DNA of 32,046 bases, taken from Thiomargarita sp. (GTDB taxonomy: Bacteria; Pseudomonadota; Gammaproteobacteria; Beggiatoales; Beggiatoaceae). Below are positions 20,533 to 26,916 of the stretch, one piece after another; position 1 is the stretch's first letter, and every line of letters starts with the position of its first letter. The notes under the pieces were generated by a model, which was given only the letters and a program-made list of their open reading frames with translations, did not search any database and had not been told where the DNA came from. The DNA lies in NCBI GenBank assembly GCA_020726335.1, contig DYSU01000030.1:1-32046 (forward strand), read 5' to 3'. The translations under genes were made by a program, and so were the position numbers.

Positions 20533-20844
20533 ATGAAATTAACTCGTTTGGTCGTGATTACTTTTGCATCTATTATGGCTGTTTCGGCCTCTTCTGTGTT
20601 TGCAGGGGCAAAAACCACTGTCAATAACGACAGCCAAGGTGGCATCACCGCAACAGCAGATGCCACAGGCAGTGATAACGAAGCGAACAGCAAAGCCGCT
20701 TCTGTTTCTGTTAATAACAAAGAAGGGCAAACCACCGTCAACAACACCAACCGTGGTAGCATTACCTCTAAAGCGTATGCGTCAGGCTCACGCAACGAAG
20801 CCAATGCACGCGCCACCGCAGTTGATGTGAATAACGGCGATTAA
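20533..20844 (+). CDS. Secreted repeat protein 1, putative curli/HfaA-like fibre subunit
   Basis: A 103-residue exported protein. A signal peptide ends SASSVFA (residue 24). The mature protein is almost entirely two tandem repeats of about 39 residues, at 28-66 and 67-103. Each reads TTVNN, a G-x-I-T turn, an alternating Ala-rich strand, a G-S-x-N-E-A-N turn and a final strand A-x-V-x-V-N-N. The regular turns, high Gly/Asn/Ser/Ala and absence of Cys and Trp suggest a beta-solenoid or amyloid-type subunit comparable in style to curlins, though the repeat is longer than the ~22-residue curlin repeat. It has the best ribosome site of the operon (AGGAGG) and is followed by a terminator, both expected of a major subunit. 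Homology to CsgA or HfaA is not established. Confidence 0.75.
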   Translation: MKLTRLVVITFASIMAVSASSVFAGAKTTVNNDSQGGITATADATGSDNEANSKAASVSVNNKEGQTTVNNTNRGSITSKAYASGSRNEANARATAVDVNNGD

Positions 20845-20850
20845 TCTGAT

Positions 20851-20890
20851 AAGGGGGTTTATGTTGAGGCGTAAACCCCCTTTATTATTT
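20851..20890 (+). terminator. Intrinsic terminator after repeat gene 1
   Basis: AAGGGGGTTTA (20851-20861) pairs perfectly over 11 bases with TAAACCCCCTT (20872-20882) across a 10-base loop and is followed by TATTATTT. It lies inside the apparent operon, seven bases after the stop of gene 1 and about 30 bases before the next start, leaving no room for a new promoter. It probably acts as a partial terminator. Confidence 0.8.
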
Positions 20891-20913
20891 CATCGTCCCA
20901 GCCGAGATTTTTA

Positions 20914-21222
20914 ATGATTCAACCCCGGTTCAAAATTTTAGCCATTGTTGTGATTTTATCGGTTTCTAGTGTTTGGGCCGATGCTAAATCTACCGTCAAC
21001 AGTCAAAGCAATGGCAATATCAGCGCAACAGCCAATACCAGTGGCTCTAACAATACCGTCAATGCAAAAGCCCGTGCTGTTGCTGTTCAGGCCAAAAAAA
21101 CCCAGATGCTCTCTATCACATCGCATCATAACGGTGATATTACGGCGGTGGCTGAAGCCAATGGTTCAAATAACAGCGTTTCAGCCACGGCCGCCGCTGT
21201 AGACGTTACGTCGGAAGAGTAA
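20914..21222 (+). CDS. Secreted repeat protein 2, paralogue of repeat protein 1
   Basis: A 102-residue exported protein with a signal peptide (cleavage after SVWA, residue 22) and two ~40-residue repeats at 26-65 and 66-102. The repeats follow the same scheme as protein 1: STVNSQ, NGNISATA, SGSNNTVNAKA, VAV, and again NGDITAVA, NGSNNSVSATA, VDV. NGNI/NGDI and GSNN turns recur exactly 40 residues apart. The S-x4-Q-x-N-G-N start is close in spirit to the curlin repeat. The ribosome site is weak compared with protein 1. A terminator follows. It is likely a second fibre subunit, or a nucleator or minor variant. Confidence 0.75.
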   Translation: MIQPRFKILAIVVILSVSSVWADAKSTVNSQSNGNISATANTSGSNNTVNAKARAVAVQAKKTQMLSITSHHNGDITAVAEANGSNNSVSATAAAVDVTSEE

Positions 21223-21242
21223 CCTATACACTTTTTCCAAAC

Positions 21243-21273
21243 AAGCGCGGGCATTTTCCATCGCGCTTTTTTT
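21243..21273 (+). terminator. Intrinsic terminator after repeat gene 2
   Basis: AAGCGCG (21243-21249) and CGCGCTT (21262-21268) form an exact GC-rich stem with a 12-base loop, running directly into seven Ts (21267-21273). It stands 20 bases after gene 2 and 12 bases before gene 3, so gene 3 and everything downstream depend on read-through unless an unseen promoter exists. Confidence 0.85.
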
Positions 21274-21284
21274 ATGGCTACAAA

Positions 21285-21563
21285 ATGTTAAAAAATATTT
21301 TACTATGGATAACAATCACTTGCTTGTGTTATGCCACGGCCAGTTTTGCCGAAAACCAAACGTCAGCCATCGCTGCTGATGTCGTCGTTGAAACTGGAAC
21401 AGAAGATGCTGTAACCGTTCAAAGTCAACACCAAGGCGAAATCCAAAGCACTGTCAATGGTGAGCCTGTCTCGCCAAAATCCAACGATTTCACAGATGAT
21501 TCTGGCGATGAAACCCGTGATGACTTGCCGTCATCTGATATTGCAAAAGATGAATTTTTTTAG
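21285..21563 (+). CDS. Small secreted acidic protein 3 with one degenerate repeat
   Basis: A 92-residue exported protein. The signal peptide ends ATASFA (residue 22). Residues 26-60 hold a degenerate copy of the operon's repeat: the end of one unit (AIAADVVVE) and the start of the next (VTVQSQHQGEIQS). The last ~30 residues are acidic and Ser/Asp-rich, ending in DEFF, and look disordered. No ribosome site is visible; instead the 5-codon frame ATG-GCT-ACA-AAA-TGT-TAA (21274-21291) overlaps the start codon. It could be a capping, chaperone or regulatory partner for the repeat subunits. No known family is recognised. Confidence 0.6.
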   Translation: MLKNILLWITITCLCYATASFAENQTSAIAADVVVETGTEDAVTVQSQHQGEIQSTVNGEPVSPKSNDFTDDSGDETRDDLPSSDIAKDEFF

Positions 21564-21572
21564 GAACCTATC

Positions 21573-22187
21573 ATGTATCATCTTCAATTATCTGTTCTTT
21601 TTATCAGTTTGTATTCACTCATGAGTGTTGCGGCTGAACAAGGTGCGCCCCCAGCATTGAATAATCGGCCTGTGGTTAAAATGCAACAGCAACAACAAGA
21701 GCGGTTGAAACAACGCCCGCGCAATATGCTGGAACAACGCAATGGGACGGTCAGTGATTATTTGACCACCCAACAGGTGGGCAATAAAACCGTGGTAAAA
21801 GGGGTATTGATCAACCATGGTAATGTCAATGTGGTGGGTGATGAACAAGCAAAAGCGGCAGGCGCGCAAATTGAGGTGGAAAATCAAGACAATGTGCAAG
21901 TCAATGCGGTTTTGATTCAACATGGCAATGTCAACGCCACGGCCAACAGCTTACAAGATGCCCATGCGCAGGCCACGGGTACCCAAGTTGACATTAAAGG
22001 TGCGCGTCAAGCGGTGGTCAATGTCAAATCATTGGTTCATGGCAATGTCACCGCCCATGCCACGGGTCAACAAAAAGTCGAAGCTGTGGCGGTTGGCACT
22101 CAAGTGCAAACAGACGCTGATTATCAACACATTGAAGTGAACGCCCATTCGGGCGCAGCCATCACCGCAATTTCTCAAGGGCAATAA
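21573..22187 (+). CDS. Secreted repeat protein 4, putative fibre or adhesin subunit (HfaD-like position)
   Basis: A 204-residue exported protein starting nine bases after protein 3 with AGGAA upstream. The signal peptide ends near SVAA (residue 21). A Gln/Arg-rich linker follows (about 36-57, including QQQQQ). Then come three full repeats and one partial: HGN turns at residues 82, 117 and 156 and a final SGA at 193, spacing 35-39. Each unit reads V-x-V-x5-HGNV-x-A-x-A ... A-x-A-x-G-T-Q-V. This is the same architecture as proteins 1 and 2 with a different turn. The extra linker and higher repeat number suggest a specialised role, such as the base or an adhesive tip. In Caulobacter, hfaA, hfaB and hfaD encode two surface fibre proteins and a CsgG-like lipoprotein; the parallel is by layout, not proven homology. 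Confidence 0.7.
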   Translation: MYHLQLSVLFISLYSLMSVAAEQGAPPALNNRPVVKMQQQQQERLKQRPRNMLEQRNGTVSDYLTTQQVGNKTVVKGVLINHGNVNVVGDEQAKAAGAQIEVENQDNVQVNAVLIQHGNVNATANSLQDAHAQATGTQVDIKGARQAVVNVKSLVHGNVTAHATGQQKVEAVAVGTQVQTDADYQHIEVNAHSGAAITAISQGQ

Positions 22188-22257
22188 TCTTTTTAATTCA
22201 GTGACATGTTATGCTATGCGGGGTATGGACACTCTGTCATCTTAATGGAAGCGAACC

Positions 22258-23145
22258 ATGACAAAAACAAAAACATTCACCCTTATTTTTTTATTGTCTT
22301 TATTGCAAGGATGTGAAGAAATCACCAAGCCCAATATTGATTATGTTAAACCCGCATCCACAGGCTTGGTTTCGCAAAATAACAGCGTTTATTCCAATGC
22401 TTTGGTGTGTTTAGGCGGGTTAATCAGCGCGGACAATCAAGCAGGCGACAAAGGGGTGACCATGTCAGTGGGCTTGATTCAAGATAAAACAGGCCGCGAA
22501 ATTGACAGCTCTCCCTTAACCCAAGCCGCTTCTGAAATGGCATTGACTTCTTTGTCACGCATCAACGCCATTGATTTGGTCGGTAGCACGGATATTCGAG
22601 ATATTTTGCAATACAATTTTTCCCATGTTGACCAAAATTTATTGGTCAACCAAGTGGCGTTGGGCAGTTTGGGCAGCATTGTGCCTAGCGACGTGTTTAT
22701 CACCGGCGCGATTACCGAATACAACAAAGACATACGCGGGCGTAATTGGGGGGTGAATTTATTTGGCAAATTGGTTGACAGCGGCTTATCGGGCGATGAT
22801 TCCATCATCAATGTGGCCATGGATTTGCGGCTGGTCAACGCCAAAACAGGGCGAGTATTGCGCAGTGGCACAGGTAAATTATTAACCGTCAGTTTGCAAA
22901 ACAATGTGGTGACCAAAAGCTATGATGGCTCTTTATTTCGGGTTTCCACCAGCTTGGGCGTAGGCGGTAATTATGCCATTCGCATTGCTGACCCGCTCCA
23001 TTTGGCCGTGCGCGAAATCATTGAACGCGCCACATTGATGTTGGTGGGCGAACTTTATGAACTGTCTTGGCAACAATGTGATAAAGAAGAAGCACCGCCC
23101 AGATTAGAACCGCCCAAAACCCCTGTTGAATTAGGACAGTGGTAA
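22258..23145 (+). CDS. CsgG/HfaB-family outer-membrane secretion lipoprotein
   Basis: A 295-residue lipoprotein: a hydrophobic signal with lipobox LLQGC (Cys19). CsgG features are SVGLIQDKTGR (70-80; compare VYNIQDETGQ in E. coli CsgG), a helix rich in Ala/Met after the IDSSPLTQAAS segment, VFITGAITEYN, INVAMDLRLVNAKTGRVL, and DPLHLAVREIIERATLMLV near the end. The opening YSNALVCLGGLI with Cys51 is, from memory, more like HfaB than CsgG. CsgG forms a 9-mer outer-membrane pore that exports curlin subunits; this protein should export the repeat proteins encoded just upstream. GGAAG precedes the ATG. A short Pro-rich tail (PPRLEPPKTP) follows the CsgG domain. Confidence 0.88.
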   Translation: MTKTKTFTLIFLLSLLQGCEEITKPNIDYVKPASTGLVSQNNSVYSNALVCLGGLISADNQAGDKGVTMSVGLIQDKTGREIDSSPLTQAASEMALTSLSRINAIDLVGSTDIRDILQYNFSHVDQNLLVNQVALGSLGSIVPSDVFITGAITEYNKDIRGRNWGVNLFGKLVDSGLSGDDSIINVAMDLRLVNAKTGRVLRSGTGKLLTVSLQNNVVTKSYDGSLFRVSTSLGVGGNYAIRIADPLHLAVREIIERATLMLVGELYELSWQQCDKEEAPPRLEPPKTPVELGQW

Positions 23146-23173
23146 TAAAACAACACTTGAGGACATATTGCAA

Positions 23174-24085
23174 ATGAAATCTCATTTAGCACTGATTTTT
23201 ACTGTATTGACCCAAACAAGCCTTGCCCAAGGCGATGTGGGCGTACAAGGTGGCTTTGTTGATTCCATCAAAAGCGCAAAAAGCACGGCATGGTTACAAC
23301 AACTGCCCAAATATGAAAAAAACCGCATCATCTATTATGATGAAAATGGCTTGCCTGCCCAATTACAAGCGGAGCAAACCATTGATTTAACCCATTGGTG
23401 CAACTACGATGCAAACCAAATTCGCCAATGGAAACAAGAATGGGATGAAAAGTATAAAGGCAAAGTCAGCGCAGGTTGTGCCAGTTTGTACCTAGAATGG
23501 CAAAAAGCACGCAACTGCCAAACCCCAGTTGACCCAAATGCCCAATGGAAACCCAATATTGAATGGCAAGGGCAAGGACAAAAATTAAGTGATTTACCCA
23601 ACGGCAACATTGATGGTTTATTGGCCAAAAAACAATGCGTCGGTTGCCAATTAGATTTGGTTGGTTTGGCTTGTTTGAATCTGCAACAGATTGATTTATC
23701 CAAAAGCCAGCTTAATCGGATTGATTTTTACCAAAGCGATTTACGCCACGCCAATTTATCCGCCACCCAACTCAAGCAATCTGTGTTGACGGCCAGCGAT
23801 TTAAGCCAAGCCAACATGGTGGGCATTAAAATCGTCAAAACCGTGATGGCCAATGCGATTGTCGCCAATGCCAACCTGACAGGTGCTTCTTTAAGCCATG
23901 TCGATTTGCAACGTGCTGATCTTAAAAATACCAATTTTCGTCAAAGCACTTTGCGAAATGTATCATTATCCAATGCAGATTTGCGTGGCGCAGACTTCAC
24001 CGATGCAATTTTAGAAAATGTTGACCTTAAAGGAACCAATTTAAGCCAAACCAAAGGTTTATACCTGCGTCGTCCCAAACCTTAA
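23174..24085 (+). CDS. Secreted pentapeptide-repeat protein
   Basis: A 303-residue exported protein with a signal peptide ending SLA (residue 18). The first ~150 mature residues are a Trp/Cys-containing domain I do not recognise (Cys in HWCNYD, AGCAS, ARNCQ). From about residue 155 (QCVGCQLDLVGLACLNLQ) the sequence is a run of A(D/N)Lxx pentapeptides (for example DLRHANLSATQL, NADLRGADFTDAIL), forming a four-sided right-handed beta-helix. Start choice: ATG 23174 lies ten bases after GAGGA, while TTG 23168 lies four bases after it; I prefer the ATG. The gene begins 28 bases after the CsgG-like gene, so it is probably part of the same operon and may be a surface or periplasmic accessory to the fibre system. 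Confidence 0.8.
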   Translation: MKSHLALIFTVLTQTSLAQGDVGVQGGFVDSIKSAKSTAWLQQLPKYEKNRIIYYDENGLPAQLQAEQTIDLTHWCNYDANQIRQWKQEWDEKYKGKVSAGCASLYLEWQKARNCQTPVDPNAQWKPNIEWQGQGQKLSDLPNGNIDGLLAKKQCVGCQLDLVGLACLNLQQIDLSKSQLNRIDFYQSDLRHANLSATQLKQSVLTASDLSQANMVGIKIVKTVMANAIVANANLTGASLSHVDLQRADLKNTNFRQSTLRNVSLSNADLRGADFTDAILENVDLKGTNLSQTKGLYLRRPKP

Positions 24086-24196
24086 AAAATGGCTGTCCGT
24101 CATAATTTTATTTAAACTATTGAATTTAATATTTGTTTTTATCTAAGTTAATTTTCTGTTTAAATAAGCCACTGATCAACCTCCCTCCTTGATTTC

Positions 24197-24235
24197 ATGC
24201 CTGTTCAAGCCAGCAACGACTTGAATCACAGGCAT
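24197..24235 (+). terminator. Long stem-loop downstream of the pentapeptide gene
   Basis: ATGCCTGT-TCAAG (24197-24209) pairs with CTTGA-atc-ACAGGCAT (24220-24235): 8 plus 5 base pairs with a 3-base bulge. The following TATTTGTT is only moderately U-rich. It lies in the 236-base gap before the OmpA-like gene and may end the operon transcript or be a structured leader; the rest of the gap shows no convincing site apart from AGGAG before 24322. Confidence 0.35.
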
Positions 24236-24321
24236 ATTTGTTGCCCCTGCTTAAATTATTCATAAGGATATTCACTACATAAAAACCGTTTTGCGACGCA
24301 TCCAAAACAAGGAGCATTACC

Positions 24322-24768
24322 ATGGCAACAACTCAAGCAAGCGGGCTGATTGACAGCCGGCAACGCAGGTTACAATTTCTTGTAACATTCACTTTATTGG
24401 TGTTTACTGTGTTTTGTAATGTTCCTGTGGACAGCCATGCCAGCAATACATCAGGCCATGCGATCATCAAAAGTTTAACGGGCATCAAAAAAGATACAAA
24501 AAAACCTTCAGCCTATGCTGCACTGGATACGCCCATCAATTTTGTCGCCGATTCGACCAACACACAAGACAACAACGTTTTAGACAACATTGGCCGAGCG
24601 ATGGTATCCGAAGACATGGCCAACATCAGTATTTTAATTCGGTTTCCGCTGGATAATACCAACACCATTCCCGAAGACTTACTCAAAAAACGCGCCAATT
24701 ATATTCAAAACTATCTAATCAAAAAATACGGCATCAGCCGTTCGCGCATAAAAACCCAAATTCGTTAA
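24322..24768 (+). CDS. Short membrane-anchored protein with degenerate OmpA-like domain
   Basis: A 148-residue protein with AGGAG before the ATG. Residues 17-37 are a hydrophobic segment after a polar, Arg-containing start; it could be a signal anchor or a long signal peptide cut near DSHA. Residues ~70-148 resemble the second half of the OmpA C-terminal peptidoglycan-binding fold: INFVADSTN strand, ISILIRFPLD strand, then L-x2-RA-x2-I-x2-YL-x4-GI-x3-R. The key GHTD-type and N-x2-LS-x2-RA residues are altered (DLLKKRA), and the protein stops right after the final strand start, so binding of diaminopimelate is doubtful. It may anchor the fibre system to the wall, or be a decayed OmpA gene. Confidence 0.6.
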   Translation: MATTQASGLIDSRQRRLQFLVTFTLLVFTVFCNVPVDSHASNTSGHAIIKSLTGIKKDTKKPSAYAALDTPINFVADSTNTQDNNVLDNIGRAMVSEDMANISILIRFPLDNTNTIPEDLLKKRANYIQNYLIKKYGISRSRIKTQIR

Positions 24769-24782
24769 TCAGGTGGGGGCAG

Positions 24783-25565
24783 TCAGTGGGATAATGGCCA
24801 AGCAGGGGCGATTTGTGGCAAAGCATAATGAGCAGGATAAATCACCTGACAAAAATACAAGCCATTGGGCAAAGCCGTAACCCCCGCCAAACTGCGCGAT
24901 CGACTGGCCAACACCGCTTTAATCCAATCAGGCGGATATTGGCCTTGGCCAACCGCCAGCAGAGAACCTGCGATATTGCGCACCATATGATGCAAAAAGC
25001 CGTTGGCCACAATATCCAACGCCAACCAATCACCCTGCGCACGCAAAGTCAGTTGTGACACCGTGCGCACTGGATTTTTCGCCTGACAACTGCTGGCACG
25101 AAACGCACTAAAATCATGCTCACCATGCAAATAAACCGCCGCTTCTTGCATTTTAGCCACATCCAAGGGTCGGCAAAACCAGCTCACTTGCGCATCCCAC
25201 AGCGCGGAACGCACAGGTCGATTGAAAATTAAATACCGATAATGGCGTTGCAATGCTGAAAAACGGGCATGAAAATCAGCATCAACAGGTTTTGCCCACA
25301 ACACCGCCACATCGCGTGACAAACGGGTGTTGCTGCCAAACACCCATTGACGCGGGTTGCGTTGGACATGGGTGGTAAAATGCGCCACTTGTTCCACCGC
25401 ATGAACACCCGTGTCGGTGCGTCCTGCACAAACCAAGGTCACCGCATGGTTGGCGACAAAACCCACGGCTTGTTCCAGCGTTTGTTGCACCGAGCGTTGC
25501 CCTGTCTGGCTTTGCCAGCCGCAAAAATCACGGCCATTGTATTCAATCCCCAAGGCAATTTTCAT
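24783..25565 (-). CDS. truA: tRNA pseudouridine(38-40) synthase
   Basis: A 260-residue enzyme converting uridines 38-40 of the tRNA anticodon arm to pseudouridine. The catalytic Asp lies in CAGRTDTGVHA (about 46-56); the opening KIALGIEYNGRDFCGWQSQ and FLHHMVRNIAGSLLAVGQG are family hallmarks. Its ATG overlaps the lipase gene stop (ATGA). It converges on the OmpA-like gene with only 14 bases between stop codons and no visible terminator. Confidence 0.97.
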   Translation of the reverse strand: MKIALGIEYNGRDFCGWQSQTGQRSVQQTLEQAVGFVANHAVTLVCAGRTDTGVHAVEQVAHFTTHVQRNPRQWVFGSNTRLSRDVAVLWAKPVDADFHARFSALQRHYRYLIFNRPVRSALWDAQVSWFCRPLDVAKMQEAAVYLHGEHDFSAFRASSCQAKNPVRTVSQLTLRAQGDWLALDIVANGFLHHMVRNIAGSLLAVGQGQYPPDWIKAVLASRSRSLAGVTALPNGLYFCQVIYPAHYALPQIAPAWPLSH

Positions 25566-26404
25566 AAAGTCAATAAATAGGTGTTGTGTTGTTTGGCAAT
25601 ATGTTCTAACTTATTGATATAATTTTCAATTTGATGGTCGTGGCTGAATGAAGCGATGTTGTTGATCAATGATTTGATGACAATCATCAGCCAGCGGACA
25701 AAAGTGATGTTGCGTAACAGCCGACTGTCGGCGGTGAGATAGCGCAAATCACCGACATGGGTATAGCCCATGATATTGAACGGCATACGGGTGATGGGGT
25801 CAGTGGCATTCACCACACGATAAACGGGGATTTTTGTGTGGGCATCCAATTCGTCATTGCCCACGCGCGGACTGCCAAACGTATAGCAGGCGGCGATGTT
25901 GTCATTGGCCAATACGCCAGTGGCAATACACGCCAATGCACCGCCCAGCGAATGGCCTGTGATGTACAGCGGCATATTGCCCAATTGATCAACCGCCATT
26001 TGAATTTTGCAGCTAACTTCTTGATAAGCTTCGACAAAACCACGATGCAACCGTCCATGTTTGCTGCGGTAAAAACGGATATTCAAATCGGTTTTAATGT
26101 CCGCTTCATTTTCTTCCGTACCCCGAAAAACCAACACCGCAAATTCTGAGTTTTTGGCTAAATAGGCTTGGGTATTGGTTTTTTCGCCATTGAACGTGGC
26201 GCATAATTGAAAAGAAGCGGTGGCCAAATGGGCTTGTAGCGTTTTTCTGTCTTGGGTTTCGGCTTGTTCAAACAATAAATAGGCCAAATTAGCCAATTTA
26301 GCCATCAGCCATGCGGTGCGGTCAGAATAAGCCGCGCGTTGTACGGGTAAAACCAACAATTCTTTGGGTTCAAAATAATCTTGGTAAACTTTTTTTTCGC
26401 ACAT
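25562..26404 (-). CDS. Class 3 lipase-like alpha/beta hydrolase
   Basis: A 280-residue cytoplasmic-looking hydrolase (no signal peptide). The nucleophile elbow is ITGHSLGGALA (Ser as nucleophile), preceded by the oxyanion region VLVFRGTEE and followed by CYTFGSPRVGND (with the acid Asp nearby) and VVNATDPITRMPF; HVGD is a likely catalytic-His region. This is the lipase_3 pattern of Rhizomucor-type lipases. I use ATG 26404, since the frame upstream to 26419 would start at a TTG. Substrate unknown; it might act on membrane lipids or storage esters. It lies 18 bases downstream of sixA and overlaps truA by four bases. Confidence 0.85.
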   Translation of the reverse strand: MCEKKVYQDYFEPKELLVLPVQRAAYSDRTAWLMAKLANLAYLLFEQAETQDRKTLQAHLATASFQLCATFNGEKTNTQAYLAKNSEFAVLVFRGTEENEADIKTDLNIRFYRSKHGRLHRGFVEAYQEVSCKIQMAVDQLGNMPLYITGHSLGGALACIATGVLANDNIAACYTFGSPRVGNDELDAHTKIPVYRVVNATDPITRMPFNIMGYTHVGDLRYLTADSRLLRNITFVRWLMIVIKSLINNIASFSHDHQIENYINKLEHIAKQHNTYLLTL

Positions 26405-26422
26405 CCCCCGCTTCCCCAATAC

Positions 26423-26911
26423 TTACGTTTTCTTTGGAAAATCAAAAAATAACAGTTTTCCTTTTTTAAAATCAACCGCTTGCCAGTTGTCCACATCAAA
26501 TTGAATATAAGCCATGCCACAGGTTGGGATATTATCCAAAGACTTGCCCGTCAATTGATGGGTCAATGTGGTCAAACCGGGGTTATGCCCCACCAAGCCA
26601 ACATACTGGCAATTATCATCCAGATTTTTGATAATTTTCAACAGTTTATTTTCACTGGCCAGATAAATATCGGCTGTTTTTTGCAATTTTTTAGCCTCAA
26701 TAGACACGCTTTTGGCTAAAATTTTGGCGGTGCTTAACGCCCGCACCGCCGTGCTGCTCAAAAGCAAATCCAGTTTAATCGATTGTTTTTCAAGACGTTT
26801 TGCCATTTTTGGCGCGTCTGTTTCGCCACGTTTATTTAAGGGTCGTTGAAAATCAGCCACATCAAGCTTCCAACTGGACTTAGCATGTCGAACCAATAAT
26901 AAGTATTTCAT
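26423..26911 (-). CDS. sixA: SixA-type phosphohistidine phosphatase
   Basis: A 162-residue histidine-phosphatase superfamily protein. The phosphate-binding RHAKSSW (catalytic His9) is at the N-terminus, with Arg in PLNKRGETDAPKMAKRL and the second His in VGHNPGLTTLTHQL. E. coli SixA removes phosphate from phosphohistidine on HPt domains or the nitrogen PTS protein NPr. The gene begins five bases after the FAD protein gene without a ribosome site, indicating coupled translation. Confidence 0.9.
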   Translation of the reverse strand: MKYLLLVRHAKSSWKLDVADFQRPLNKRGETDAPKMAKRLEKQSIKLDLLLSSTAVRALSTAKILAKSVSIEAKKLQKTADIYLASENKLLKIIKNLDDNCQYVGLVGHNPGLTTLTHQLTGKSLDNIPTCGMAYIQFDVDNWQAVDFKKGKLLFFDFPKKT

Positions 26912-26916
26912 AATAT

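Noticed and set aside
20533-21222. Naming the small repeat genes csgA/csgB or hfaA
   Set aside because: The repeat period (39-40) differs from curlin and no alignment to HfaA can be made here; only the CsgG-family neighbour supports the link.
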